From NCBI RefSeq assembly GCF_017377795.1, contig NZ_JAFRDR010000007.1, positions 124,001-188,000 on the forward strand: a stretch of DNA of 64,000 bases. Direction: 5' to 3'. Below are positions 52,927-62,398 of this stretch, piece by piece. The notes under the pieces were generated by a model that had not been told where the DNA came from, searched no databases, and was given only the letters and a program-made list of their open reading frames with translations. The DNA is from Williamsia soli (GTDB lineage Bacteria; Actinomycetota; Actinomycetes; Mycobacteriales; Mycobacteriaceae). The position numbers were made by a program, and so were the translations under genes. Numbering within the stretch: position 1 is the first letter of the stretch; each line of letters begins with the position of its first letter.

Positions 52927-53448
52927 TCAGGCAGGAGCGATCGGTGCGCTCGAGAAGCCCACCGACCGCCCGGTCATCTCCCTGTCGAACGTCTGCTGGG
53001 CCACCCGCATCGACTCGGCGTACTCGGGGAGCGCGAGCCGGCGCCAAATCTCCTCGTCGGGGACCTCCTCTACTCGCGACACCACCCACCAGATATTGCC
53101 GAACGGGTCGCGGATCCGGCCCCCGCGGTCGCCCCACGCACTGTCCGACAACGGGGTGACGACTGTGGCGCCTGCATCGACTGCGGTGGCGAACGCGGCC
53201 TCGGCGTCGGGAACGAACACCCGGAGCAGTGACGGCATCGTCGGCCAGTCAGGCCTACGGTCGAACGCCAGCAGAATGGTGTCGCCTACGCGAATCTCAG
53301 CATGGCCGATGGTGCCGTCGGCGGTGGCCACACGCGCGAGCTCGACGCCGCCGAATGCGGTGCTGACGAAATCGAGCAGGGCGCCGGTATCGTCGGTGAC
53401 GATCCAGGGTGCAACCGTGGTGTAGCCGGCAGGAACTGAATCACTCAT
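52927..53448 (-). CDS. VOC-family (glyoxalase/bleomycin-resistance-like) protein
   Basis: This 173-residue PhnB-like vicinal-oxygen-chelate protein has paired beta-alpha-beta modules with TTVAPWIVTDDTGALLDFVS at the start, GHAEIRVGDTILLAFD, and the final GDRGGRIRDPFGNIWWVVSR motif with conserved DPFGN. PhnB-like proteins often lack full metal sites and their substrates are mostly unknown. The C-terminal 40 residues extend beyond the core fold. Monocistronic. Confidence 0.85.
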   Translation of the reverse strand: MSDSVPAGYTTVAPWIVTDDTGALLDFVSTAFGGVELARVATADGTIGHAEIRVGDTILLAFDRRPDWPTMPSLLRVFVPDAEAAFATAVDAGATVVTPLSDSAWGDRGGRIRDPFGNIWWVVSRVEEVPDEEIWRRLALPEYAESMRVAQQTFDREMTGRSVGFSSAPIAPA

Positions 53449-53634
53449 CTGGTGGACCCCTTTGTGTTGTCGGTCTCTCCGGCGGTTCCGGAGCGGATGT
53501 GCTGTCGGCTAGAAGGTATGACTGATCGAGGTCAGGTTCGGTCCGCAATCGCGAGACGCGGGTTACGGTGCGCGTTTGTCCCGCGTTCATCGGCTCGCCA
53601 TGTCTCGGTGGTCGCGACGGATTAGATTTGATCG

Positions 53635-54603
53635 GTGAACGAGATCCTGCGTCTTTCAGATTTTGGTCCTGACCATCCCGATATCGGTCCGGACTTCAGC
53701 GTTGTCGCCGGGCGCGAGGCCCTGCAGCACATCGTCGACCTCGCCGATACGACCCAATTCCTCGTCGACGATCGCGACGACGACGACCCGCGACTGCTGA
53801 CCCTCCCCGGTCGCAACGTCATAGACACCTGGCGGGAGGACTACCCGTACGACGAACGGCTCAGCCGTGACGAGTACGAACTCGACAAGCGGTTGCTGCA
53901 GATCGAACTGCTGAAACTGCAGCAGTGGATCAAGGCCACGAACCGGCGGCACATCATGGTGTTCGAAGGCCGTGACGCCGCAGGCAAGGGTGGCACGATC
54001 AAGCGCTTCATGGAGCACCTCAATCCTCGTGGTGCGCGCGTGGTGGCCCTCGAGAAGCCCAGCGAACGGGAGTCCACCGAGTGGTACTTTCAGCGCTACG
54101 TCCAGCACTTTCCGGCTGCCGGCGAGATCGTCATGTTCGACCGGTCCTGGTACAACCGCACCGGCGTCGAGCGAGTCATGGGATTCGCCACCGAGGAGCA
54201 GCACGCGACATTCGTCCGTCAGGCCCCACTGTTCGAGCAGATGCTGGTCGACGACGGCATCAGCCTGACCAAGTTCTGGTTCTCGGTCAGCCCGCTGGAA
54301 CAGCGCACCCGGTTCGCGATCCGGCAGGTCGATCCGGTCCGGCAATGGAAACTCTCGCCGATGGACCTCGCTTCGCTGGACAAATGGGACCGCTATACGG
54401 CAGCCAAGGAAGAGATGTTCACCTTCACCGACACCGACCACGCGCCCTGGACCGTGGTGAAGAGCAATGACAAGAAGCGCGCTCGGCTCAACGCGATGCG
54501 TCATGTCCTGAACCTCTTCGACTACGACAACAAGGACGAGAGCGTTGTCGGTGAGCCTGATCCGCTCATCGTCGGACGGGCGCGTGACCTCGCCGGTGAA
54601 TAG
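53635..54603 (+). CDS. ppk2: Polyphosphate kinase 2
   Basis: This 322-residue enzyme transfers phosphate between polyphosphate and nucleotides. It has the Walker A EGRDAAGKGG (111-120), Walker B VMFDRSWYNRTGVERVMGF and the lid-module SPLEQRTRFAIRQVDPVRQW. The length of about 300 with one catalytic domain fits class I/III PPK2. The start is GTG at 53635 (VNEILRLSDF), because no closer ATG gives the full N terminus. Downstream is the membrane protein gene 43 bp away, perhaps in one operon. Confidence 0.92.
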   Translation: MNEILRLSDFGPDHPDIGPDFSVVAGREALQHIVDLADTTQFLVDDRDDDDPRLLTLPGRNVIDTWREDYPYDERLSRDEYELDKRLLQIELLKLQQWIKATNRRHIMVFEGRDAAGKGGTIKRFMEHLNPRGARVVALEKPSERESTEWYFQRYVQHFPAAGEIVMFDRSWYNRTGVERVMGFATEEQHATFVRQAPLFEQMLVDDGISLTKFWFSVSPLEQRTRFAIRQVDPVRQWKLSPMDLASLDKWDRYTAAKEEMFTFTDTDHAPWTVVKSNDKKRARLNAMRHVLNLFDYDNKDESVVGEPDPLIVGRARDLAGE

Positions 54604-54646
54604 GCACCTGCGCGATCTGCGGCGTGCGGATCGGTAGCCTGGGCCG

Positions 54647-55468
54647 GTGCGTTCATTCCTGACTGCTCTGTTGTGCCTCGTCGCCATCGTCGGGGCTGCC
54701 ATCGCCGTGCCCGCGTTCTGGGTGAATGAGCACGTGGTCGACCGCGATGGGTTCTCAGAAACCGTTGCGCCCCTCGCAGACAACGCGAAGGTGCAGCAAC
54801 TGATCGCGGATGAGATCACCACGCAGGTCGGGGTGGCCGCACCGCTGGTGCCATCGGCGCTGGTGCAGCCGCTGGCCGACGCCTACACCCGGGGCAGCGA
54901 GTTCCCGAAGGACTTCGCTGAGGTGATGAACCAGCAGCACGACTGGTTGTTCTCTGAAGCCACTCCCGAGGACGAGGGGCGGGTGATGTCCCTCGACCTG
55001 ACCCCGATGGTGAACCGGGTGCTCTCCGAGCAGGGGCTCGGTGCGATCCAGGTCGAAGGGCCCATCGAGGTGCCACTGAGCGACTCGGCGCAGGCCGGGC
55101 TCGAGGCGGGCCGCTATCACCAGCTCGGTGAGCAGATCGGGTACATCGCTTTCGGCGTGGCAATAGCGGCGATCGTCGCGACCCTCGGCGCGCTGATCTT
55201 CGCCCGCCGTCGTGGCCTGGTGCTGCTGGCAGTCGGTTTCGGCGTCGTCATCGGCGGGATCCTGACCTGGTTGCTCGGCGAATGGGCCCGTCGCCGGGCG
55301 CAGGACGAAGTCGGCGGCGCCGAGGGATCGGCGCGTGAGGTCGCAGATCTGATGGTCGACAAGGTCGTCGACAACATGCAGAACGTCGGACTGATCGCCG
55401 TTGGCGCCGGCGTTGCGTTGGCCGCGATAGGCCTGCTGATCTCAGCGCTGCTCGAGCGCCGCAGGTAG
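54647..55468 (+). CDS. Membrane protein of unknown function
   Basis: This 273-residue protein has an N-terminal membrane segment (FLTALLCLVAIVGAAIAVPA), an extracellular region of about 130 residues, and three further membrane segments near residues 170-195, 200-220 and 245-265. The external part resembles the loop of actinobacterial proteins of this type with a conserved helical stretch AEVMNQQHDWLF. The start is GTG at 54647. No family function is known to me. It lies between ppk2 and dinB. Confidence 0.75.
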   Translation: MRSFLTALLCLVAIVGAAIAVPAFWVNEHVVDRDGFSETVAPLADNAKVQQLIADEITTQVGVAAPLVPSALVQPLADAYTRGSEFPKDFAEVMNQQHDWLFSEATPEDEGRVMSLDLTPMVNRVLSEQGLGAIQVEGPIEVPLSDSAQAGLEAGRYHQLGEQIGYIAFGVAIAAIVATLGALIFARRRGLVLLAVGFGVVIGGILTWLLGEWARRRAQDEVGGAEGSAREVADLMVDKVVDNMQNVGLIAVGAGVALAAIGLLISALLERRR

Positions 55469-55497
55469 CGGCGAGTAGCCACTGTCGGACGCCCATG

Positions 55498-55511
55498 CGA
55501 ACATGTGTTCG
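55498..55511 (+). promoter_or_regulatory. LexA (SOS) box upstream of dinB
   Basis: CGAAC-ATGT-GTTCG is a perfect match to the actinobacterial SOS box CGAAC-N4-GTTCG. It lies 30 bp before the chosen start of the DinB gene, so the polymerase should be DNA-damage inducible. It also argues against the upstream GTG at 55505, which lies inside the box. Confidence 0.8.
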
Positions 55512-55540
55512 TGTCGGATGAACCGGGAGCGCACGCGCGG

Positions 55541-56734
55541 GTGCCGAGAGAGCAGGCGAGCATTCTGCACGCCGATCTTGACTCCTTCTATGCCTCGGTC
55601 GAGCAACGCGACCACCCGGAGTTGCGTGGACGGCCCGTGATCGTGGGCGGTGGGGTGGTCCTCGCCGCGAGTTATGAGGCCAAAGCCTGCGGTGTCCGGA
55701 CTCCCATGAACGGTCGCGACGCCCGCAAGCTGTGCCCCGAGGCGGTGGTCATGCCGCCTCGATTCGATGCGTACACCGAGGCGAGCCGCGCGGTCTTCGA
55801 GATCTTCCACGACACCACGCCGTTGGTCGAGGGCATCTCGATCGACGAGGCGTTCCTCGACGTCGGCGGTCTGTACCGGGTCAGCGGCACCCCGAGGGAG
55901 ATCGGCGCGAGGCTGCGTGAGCAGGTCCGGGTGGACGTCGGTCTGCCGATCACCGTGGGCATCGCGCGGACGAAGTTTCTCGCCAAGGTGGCCAGCGCGG
56001 TGGGCAAACCGGATGGGTTGCTCGAGGTACCACCCGGCGAGGAACTGTCCTTTCTGCATCCGCTGCCCGTGGAGCGGTTGTGGGGCGTCGGAGTGGTCAC
56101 GGCGCGCAAGTTGCGGGATGCCGGGCTGAACACCGTCGGTGACCTGGCCGCAGTCGGCGAGGCGCCGCTGGGTTCGCTGCTGGGTCGCGGGGCCGGACGC
56201 CACCTCTACGCGTTGGCCCTGGCGCGTGATCCGCGCCCGGTCGAGGGAGGAAAGCGGAGAAGATCGATCGGGTCGCAGCGTGCGCTTGGTCGCAAGCCCA
56301 AGTCCCAGGAAGATCTGGAGGCGACGATGGTGGCGATCGTCGACCGGCTCGGGAAACGTCTACGGAAAGCCGAGAGAGTCTGCCGCACGGTGATATTGAG
56401 GCTCCGATTCGACGACTTCACCAGGGCCACCCGTTCGCGGACCCTGTACGAACCGACCGACGGCACCCAGGTACTCATGACCGCCGCGCGAGCCCTCCTC
56501 GACGACGCGATGCCGATCATCCGCAGCAAGGGCTGCACGCTGATCGGTCTATCGTTGACCAACCTCGACAGCAACGGGTCCATCCAGATGGCCTTGCCGT
56601 TTGACGAGCATCACCAAGAGAAACTCGACATCACCATCGACGGTTTACGCGACCGATTCGGCGCCGGTTCGGTCACCCGCGCGGTGCTCCTCGGCCGCGA
56701 TGCGGGAATGTCGGCGCCGATGCTGCCCGACTGA
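55541..56734 (+). CDS. dinB: DNA polymerase IV (Y-family, DinB)
   Basis: This 397-residue translesion polymerase has the palm catalytic motifs ILHADLDSFYASVEQRD and GISIDEAFLDVG, the GVGIARTKFLAKVAS finger region, the HhH motif LWGVGVVTARKLRDAGLNTV and a little-finger domain. The C terminus has the beta-clamp-like QMALPF motif (residues 360-365). I chose GTG at 55541 (VPREQASILHAD), 11 bases after GGGAG, because the preceding in-frame GTG codons fall in the LexA box; the upstream start would add 12 residues. Confidence 0.88.
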   Translation: MPREQASILHADLDSFYASVEQRDHPELRGRPVIVGGGVVLAASYEAKACGVRTPMNGRDARKLCPEAVVMPPRFDAYTEASRAVFEIFHDTTPLVEGISIDEAFLDVGGLYRVSGTPREIGARLREQVRVDVGLPITVGIARTKFLAKVASAVGKPDGLLEVPPGEELSFLHPLPVERLWGVGVVTARKLRDAGLNTVGDLAAVGEAPLGSLLGRGAGRHLYALALARDPRPVEGGKRRRSIGSQRALGRKPKSQEDLEATMVAIVDRLGKRLRKAERVCRTVILRLRFDDFTRATRSRTLYEPTDGTQVLMTAARALLDDAMPIIRSKGCTLIGLSLTNLDSNGSIQMALPFDEHHQEKLDITIDGLRDRFGAGSVTRAVLLGRDAGMSAPMLPD

Positions 56735-56744
56735 GACTCCTGGG

Positions 56745-57487
56745 TCAGGCGGGGGTCGTCGCCAGAGCGTCTCGCTCGTTACGCTCGGCGACCTCCCGGA
56801 TGGCCTCCGCGGACTCCGCGGCGGAATCGCGTCGGTACTGGATGAACGAGTACGCGAACGCGCCTACCCAGATCGCGATGATGATCGAGTAGATGACCCA
56901 GCGTGCGCCGGTGTCCAGTGCGAAGCCGTCTTTTCCGATGATCGTGCGGGTGTTGGTCAGGATGATCAGACCGCCGACGCCGGCACCGAGCAGCCGGGGC
57001 GGGATGTGCCGGACGAGGAACGCCGCGATGGGTGCCGCGATCACACCACCGGCCAGGATGGCCGTCGCGTAACCGAAGTTGATGCCTTCGCCGCTGAAGT
57101 TGGTGAGAAATCCGATGGACGCGGCCACAGCGATGATTAACTCGCTGGTGTCGATCGTGCCGATCACCTTGCGCGGCTCCATCCGGCCGGAGGCGAGGAG
57201 TGCGGGCGTACCGACCGGTCCCCAACCACCGCCGCCGGTGGCGTCTATGAACCCACCGAAGACACGACGACCTTCCAGTCGACGTTGCCGAACCGCCAGT
57301 GCGAGAACCCGGACACCAGGGACGTGCCGATCTCGGCGAGGTGCACCGTCGCGCTCACGGCTGCCGGTGACAGCGTGGTCGAGGCGAGTAGCAATGTGGT
57401 CGCGGTGACGCCGAACGCCATGCCGAGGCTGCCGTCTACGAGTTGACCGAACAGTCCTACGAAGGCGACGACAAGCAGGGTAGGCAT
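56745..57487 (-). pseudogene. Broken TauE/SafE-family sulfite exporter gene
   Basis: The first part (57487-57245, start after GGAGG) encodes the N-terminal half: LLVVAFVGLFGQLVDGSLGM ... SHWRFGNVDWKVV, and then stops at TAG 57247-57245 after a frameshifted VSSVGS. The second part resumes in another frame near 57265: RRVFGGFIDATGGGGWGPVG, TPALLASG then MEPRKVIGTIDTSELIIAVA to the stop at 56745. In intact relatives about 50-55 residues separate the two pieces, so an internal deletion with a frame change has removed one or two membrane helices. The product would not be a functional exporter of sulfite or sulfoacetate-type anions. A base-calling error alone cannot explain the missing residues. 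Confidence 0.82.
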
Positions 57488-57611
57488 GAAACCTCCGGAG
57501 TGGCGTGGTGATGACAACGCGGGGCGGGCATGGTCAGGGAAGTGAGCCGCCCGCACGGCTGTTCGAAAACTGCTGGTAGAGGGGTCGCGCACTCTTCGCT
57601 ACGGTGTCTAG

Positions 57612-59126
57612 ATGGCTTCACCCACCGTGTCGGACTCGGACGACCTGACCCCGGACGTCGTCGACGACGAGGCGTCGGCGCCTGTTGACGCCGGCTCCGG
57701 TGAGAATCTCCGTCGGAGTCGACGAGCTGCGGCGCGCCTGCCACTGCCGTCGTGGCAGGTGCCCTGGGTGGTGGCGCTCGCGACCTTCGCGATCACCGCG
57801 ACCCTCTACATCGTCTACGCCGTGAGGCGGTATGAACGGCTCGGGTTCACCGGCTGGGACCTCGGGATCTTCACGCAGGCGGTCAAGGCGTACAGCCGCT
57901 TCGAGGCGCCGATGGTCCCTTTGGAGGGCACCGACATCAATCTGATGGGCGACCACTTCCAACCCTGGATCGCGCTCATCGGTCCGCTGTATCGACTGTG
58001 CCCGTCTCCGATCACGTTGCTGATCGTCCAGGCGCTTCTGTTCGCTGTCGCCGCGATCCCGATTGTCCGGCTCGCCACCAAACAACTGGGCGTCGTGATC
58101 GGGGTGCTGATCGCGATCGCCTACGGCCTGGCCTGGGGTGTGGCGCACGCGTTGGCATTCGACTTCCACGAGATCGCACTCGCGGTGCCGCTGATGGCCT
58201 TCTCGCTCGTGGCGTTGGTGGAGGAGCGTTGGCGGGCGGCTTTGCTCTACGCGCTGCCGTTGGTGTTCTGCAAAGAAGACCTCGGACTGACGGTTGCCGT
58301 GGTTGCGGCTGTCGTCGCAGTGCGCTGCGGATCGCGGACGTACCGGTGGGCGGCAGCGACCGCGGTTTGGGGTCTGGCCTGGACCGTGCTTGCGGCGAAG
58401 GTGATCGTGCCGGCCTTCAGCAGTGCCGACTACTCGTACGGATCGAAGTTCGCGGAGTCGCCCGCCGACGGGGTTCGCGAGTTGGTGCTCGGGTTCGCCG
58501 CCGGAGATGCCAGGGCTTCCACCGCGTTCATGCTCCTCGTCATCACGGTGTTCCTCGCGGTTCGCTCACCGATCGCACTTGTCGCGATCCCGACCATCGC
58601 GTGGCGCTTCTGGAGCACCAATCACCTCTACTGGTCCGACGATTACCACTACGACGCCATCCTGATGCCGGTTATGTTCGTCGCGATGATCGATGCGCTG
58701 ATGACCTTGCGCAGGCGTGGCAGCTCGCGCCGGGTGCTGACCGGGTTCGCCGCGGGCGCCGCGGTGATCGCAGTGGTGCTGACTGCGGGTGGCCCGCTGC
58801 ACCGGCTGGCCGAACGCGATTTCTACACGCCGGCCACCGCGGCACAGGCAGTTGCGGCGCTCGAAAAGCAGATACCGGCAGGAGAGTCGGTGGCCGCCAC
58901 CAACAACATCGCACCGCAGTTGGTGGCCGATCACGAGGTGACACTCTTCCCGCGGCTCGACCGGGATCGGTCCATTCCGCAGTGGATCTTGGTGGACACC
59001 AACACCTATGGCATGTTCCCGACCAGTCCGGAGGGTGTTCGAGACGCCCTCGCGAAGGTCGAGAACGGTGGCGGGTACCGCGAGGTCGGCGAGCGGGACG
59101 GGGTTGTGTTGCTCGAGCGACGTTGA
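57612..59126 (+). CDS. DUF2079 polytopic membrane protein
   Basis: This 504-residue protein has a 45-residue acidic/basic cytoplasmic tail, then about ten hydrophobic segments. The extracytoplasmic GFTGWDLGIFTQAVKAYSRF and LMGDHFQPWIALIGPLYRL segments, with conserved DLG and GDH, mark the DUF2079 family, which resembles GT-C-type glycosyltransferases. The C-terminal 130 residues are soluble and external. Envelope glycan modification is possible but not shown. It lies 125 bp from the broken exporter, divergent to it. Confidence 0.85.
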   Translation: MASPTVSDSDDLTPDVVDDEASAPVDAGSGENLRRSRRAAARLPLPSWQVPWVVALATFAITATLYIVYAVRRYERLGFTGWDLGIFTQAVKAYSRFEAPMVPLEGTDINLMGDHFQPWIALIGPLYRLCPSPITLLIVQALLFAVAAIPIVRLATKQLGVVIGVLIAIAYGLAWGVAHALAFDFHEIALAVPLMAFSLVALVEERWRAALLYALPLVFCKEDLGLTVAVVAAVVAVRCGSRTYRWAAATAVWGLAWTVLAAKVIVPAFSSADYSYGSKFAESPADGVRELVLGFAAGDARASTAFMLLVITVFLAVRSPIALVAIPTIAWRFWSTNHLYWSDDYHYDAILMPVMFVAMIDALMTLRRRGSSRRVLTGFAAGAAVIAVVLTAGGPLHRLAERDFYTPATAAQAVAALEKQIPAGESVAATNNIAPQLVADHEVTLFPRLDRDRSIPQWILVDTNTYGMFPTSPEGVRDALAKVENGGGYREVGERDGVVLLERR

Positions 59127-59147
59127 TCATCAACGCCTTTCACGGCC

Positions 59148-61181
59148 TCAGCGGCTCAACTTCTCCCATAGGAACTCGTAGACCAGAGCAGACTTGAACG
59201 CCGCCTGTTTGTTGTCGGCCGCACCGCCGTGCCCGCCCTCGATGTTCTCGTAGTAGCTCACCGTGTGGCCGTACTCCTCGAGGCGGGCGACGAACTTACG
59301 TGCGTGTCCCGGGTGGACCCGGTCGTCGCGCGTGGAGGTGGTCATCAGGAGTTCGGGGTAGGTCGCGTCTTCACGGAGAAGTTGATAGGGAGAATATTTC
59401 GAGATGAACTCCCACTGCTCCGGGTCGTCCGGATCTCCGTATTCCGCCACCCATGAGGCCCCGGCGAGCAACAGGTGATAGCGCTTCATGTCCAGCAATG
59501 GGACCTGGCACACGAGCGCGCCGAAGAGCTCGGGGTAACTCGTGAGCATCACTCCCATGAGCAGCCCGCCATTCGATCCACCCTGGGCCGCGAGCTGCTC
59601 GGGAGTGGTCAGTCCGCGCTCGACGAGGTTCTTTGCGACACTGGAGAAATCCTCGTAGACGAGATGTCTGCCGGCGAGCTGCGCCTGGGTGTGCCAGGTC
59701 GGTCCGTACTCTCCGCCGCCCCGGATGTTCGCGATCACGTAGATCCCGCCCCGCTCGATCCAGCTGCGTCCCGAGATCGCGCCGTAGGCGGGTGTCATCG
59801 AGTTCTCGAAACCGCCGTAGCCGTAGAGCAGGGTTGGCCCGGCGTCGACGTCGTCCCGCTTGACGACGAAATACGGCACCTGGGTGCCGTCATCGGACGT
59901 CGCGAAATACTGTGACGCAGTCACATTCGCGGTGTCGAAGAGTGCAGGCGACTGTTTGATGGGTGCGACACCGTCCGTGCTCGACCCATGCAGCAGGCTA
60001 GGAGGCGTGGTGAAGCTGCTCGCCGACAAGAACAGCTCGTCACTGTGATCGGGATCGGTGTCGAGGACACCGATGGTCGCCAATCCCGGTAGACCGGCGA
60101 GCTCGGAAACACTCCAGTCGTCGACGCTCAGCAACCGGAGTTCGGTCTGCACGTCTCGCAAGGTCACCAATACCAGATGCGCGGACGTGAACGAGAAGTT
60201 CTGCAGGCTCGTGTGTGCATCGGGCGAGAACAGCAGTGTCGCATCGCGACTGCCGTTCTTGTAGCCGTCGTAGTCGAAGACCAGCAGGGTGCCGGTCGGG
60301 TAGGTGGTCTGTTCGTCGAGCCGCCACGGTGACCGGGTGAAGACCAGGAGCCAGTTCCGATGGACGCTCGTATGCGCGTCGCTGGGGACATCGATCAGAG
60401 TGATCGCGTCGCCGTCGAGTTCGTAGAATTCCTGGTTGAAGAAGTCTGTCGACCGGATGAGGAAGTGACGCTCGAATCCGATCGTGTCGTCGTACATCGC
60501 CTGCACTGCCACGTCTTCGACGGCGCCGGTGTACACCACCGCGGCCTGCTCCAAGGGAGTACCGCGGGTCCAGCGCTTGACCACGCGCGGGTAGCCGGAG
60601 TTGGTCAGTGCGGATCCGCCATCGGGTTGGTCACCGAAGTCGGTACCGACGTAAACGGTGTCCTCGTCGATCCAACCGATGTCGGACTTGTTCTCGGGCA
60701 ACGTGAATCCGCCATCGTCGGCGGAGACCCACGTCCGTGCGACCATGTCGAACTCGCGGACGATCGATGCATCGGCACCTCCCCGCGACAGCAGGATGAG
60801 CGCGCGGCGGTGATCGGGGCGCAGCACCAGTGCGCCTTTCCACACCCAGTTCTCGTCCTCGTCGGCGGCGACGGTGTCGAGGTTGATCAGCACGTCCCAT
60901 TCCGGGGCGTCGGTGCGGTACTGCTCCAAGGTGGTGCGACGCCACAGGCCGCGCGGGTTGGCGGCGTCGCGCCAGTAGTTGTACAGGTACTCGCCACGGC
61001 GGCGGACATACGCGATGCGGTCGTCGGTGTCGAGGACCTCCAAAGCGCCGGATTGCAGGTCGGAAAACCTCGTCGATGTGGTCAACGTGTCGATGGTCGG
61101 CTGATTGTGCTCGCGGACCCAGGCCAGGGCCTTGTCGCCGGTCACATCTTCGAGCCAGAGGTAGGGATCGGAATCACTCAC
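59148..61181 (-). CDS. Prolyl oligopeptidase-family serine peptidase (S9A)
   Basis: This 677-residue peptidase has an N-terminal beta-propeller (residues about 70-400) and a C-terminal alpha/beta-hydrolase domain with the nucleophile GGSNGGLLMG, Asp in TSTRDDRVHPGH and His in NIEGGHGGAADN. It cleaves short peptides after proline. No signal peptide, so cytoplasmic. GTG at 61181 (VSDSDPYLWLEDV) matches the family N terminus; the extension to 61208 is rejected. Last gene of a four-gene peptidase group on this strand. Confidence 0.92.
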   Translation of the reverse strand: MSDSDPYLWLEDVTGDKALAWVREHNQPTIDTLTTSTRFSDLQSGALEVLDTDDRIAYVRRRGEYLYNYWRDAANPRGLWRRTTLEQYRTDAPEWDVLINLDTVAADEDENWVWKGALVLRPDHRRALILLSRGGADASIVREFDMVARTWVSADDGGFTLPENKSDIGWIDEDTVYVGTDFGDQPDGGSALTNSGYPRVVKRWTRGTPLEQAAVVYTGAVEDVAVQAMYDDTIGFERHFLIRSTDFFNQEFYELDGDAITLIDVPSDAHTSVHRNWLLVFTRSPWRLDEQTTYPTGTLLVFDYDGYKNGSRDATLLFSPDAHTSLQNFSFTSAHLVLVTLRDVQTELRLLSVDDWSVSELAGLPGLATIGVLDTDPDHSDELFLSASSFTTPPSLLHGSSTDGVAPIKQSPALFDTANVTASQYFATSDDGTQVPYFVVKRDDVDAGPTLLYGYGGFENSMTPAYGAISGRSWIERGGIYVIANIRGGGEYGPTWHTQAQLAGRHLVYEDFSSVAKNLVERGLTTPEQLAAQGGSNGGLLMGVMLTSYPELFGALVCQVPLLDMKRYHLLLAGASWVAEYGDPDDPEQWEFISKYSPYQLLREDATYPELLMTTSTRDDRVHPGHARKFVARLEEYGHTVSYYENIEGGHGGAADNKQAAFKSALVYEFLWEKLSR

Positions 61182-61218
61182 GCCGACCAGTCTGCCGCAA
61201 CGGCTCACCTCCGGGCAG

Positions 61219-62151
61219 TCAGGGAGTCGGGGGACGGCCCTCGAGATGCCTGGCCAGGACGGCCAGGTTCATCGTGAGTATCTCGAGTGCGACAGACGGA
61301 TCGACGGTGTCGAGGACGTCGCCGGCGGTGTGTACATCGGTATTCGCGCGGTCATCGGCCTCGATGGTGAGAACCGCCGGGAGTCCGGCATCGATGAACG
61401 GGACGTGATCGCTCGCGAACGGGTTCAGCGACGTGGTCACCTGCAGTGCGGTCCAGGTGCCGGCAGCGGCGACGAGTTCGGACATCAAAGCCTTCGATGC
61501 AGTACCACCTTCGATCATGACTCCGGGCTGCGTGGTGTTCTTCCGACCGATCATGTCCATGTTGATGATCGCGCTCAAGCGAGCTCGGGTCTCGGTGTCG
61601 AGCCCGCCGACATGGTCGATGCTCCCGAGTAATCCCTGTTCCTCGCCGCCGAACAGGATCAGCACGACATCGTTCGACCAGGTCCTGCCGGCGAGGACAC
61701 GGCCGAGCTCGAGGACGCCCGCCGATCCACTGGCATTGTCGTCGGCACCTGGTGCGGGAAGTGAGCGGCCTTCCTGGTTCACCGAGTCGAGATGCGCGGT
61801 GACCGCGACGAGCCCCCGGGGAGCTGCGCCGGTTCCGGTGCGGTGGGCGAGCAGGTTCTCACTCCGGCCGGCTCCGACGGCGATGGGACGGCGGATCACG
61901 GAATAGCCCAAACGGTCTAGCTCGGTTGCGGCGAACGTCATCACCGCGGCGAACTCCGGGCTCAGCGAGTGTCGGGTGGTCGGGGCGGCGATCGTCGTCA
62001 GATACCGCTCGTAGTGTGCGGGGGACAACGTTGCGACGAGGGTGGCCAGCTCCGGATCCCGGGCGCCCTCCACCCTTGGTGGTTGCCCGAGCAGCGACGG
62101 GTCGATCCGCGCGGCACCCGATCGGCGACAGGTTGTCTCATGCTCGCTCAC
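61219..62151 (-). CDS. M28-family zinc aminopeptidase
   Basis: This 310-residue di-zinc peptidase has the metal ligands in order: VTAHLDS (His), PGADDNASGSAG (bridging Asp), FGGEEQGLLGS (Glu pair), NMDMIG (Asp) and the late histidine in DVHTAGD. No signal peptide or PA-domain insertion, so it is a compact cytoplasmic M28 form. ATG overlaps the stop of the small gene upstream by four bases and the S9 gene follows after 37 bp, so they are likely one operon. Confidence 0.88.
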   Translation of the reverse strand: MSEHETTCRRSGAARIDPSLLGQPPRVEGARDPELATLVATLSPAHYERYLTTIAAPTTRHSLSPEFAAVMTFAATELDRLGYSVIRRPIAVGAGRSENLLAHRTGTGAAPRGLVAVTAHLDSVNQEGRSLPAPGADDNASGSAGVLELGRVLAGRTWSNDVVLILFGGEEQGLLGSIDHVGGLDTETRARLSAIINMDMIGRKNTTQPGVMIEGGTASKALMSELVAAAGTWTALQVTTSLNPFASDHVPFIDAGLPAVLTIEADDRANTDVHTAGDVLDTVDPSVALEILTMNLAVLARHLEGRPPTP

Positions 62152-62393
62152 AGTCGTCGTATCTCGAGTCGGTCATCGGCCTGACGGACGACCTCCACGG
62201 TTGTGCTGGCCCCGGGCGCCGCGCGGCTCGGGGTGTCGTCGCGACCCAGTCCGAGCTCGACGACGGTGCCGTCGGGATCGAGCTCGAGTCCGCGACGCCC
62301 CCGGGCCGGTGGAAAGCCGAAGCCGTCGGGTCGGTAGACCGCGACGTCGTCGTGGTCTTCCTCGAAGGAGTGCCACCAGGTCTGGGCGGGCAT
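62148..62393 (-). CDS. 81-residue hypothetical protein in the peptidase operon
   Basis: This small protein, opening MPAQTWWHSFEEDHDDVAVY and continuing with RPDGFGFPPARGRRGLELD, lies five bases after the metallopeptidase stop and overlaps the M28 start by four bases. The WWHSFEED and FPPARGRRG stretches recur in short actinobacterial proteins next to metallopeptidases, in my recollection; no function is known. It may be an inhibitor or chaperone of the neighbouring metallopeptidase, which is speculation. Confidence 0.65.
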   Translation of the reverse strand: MPAQTWWHSFEEDHDDVAVYRPDGFGFPPARGRRGLELDPDGTVVELGLGRDDTPSRAAPGASTTVEVVRQADDRLEIRRL

Positions 62394-62398
62394 GTCAG

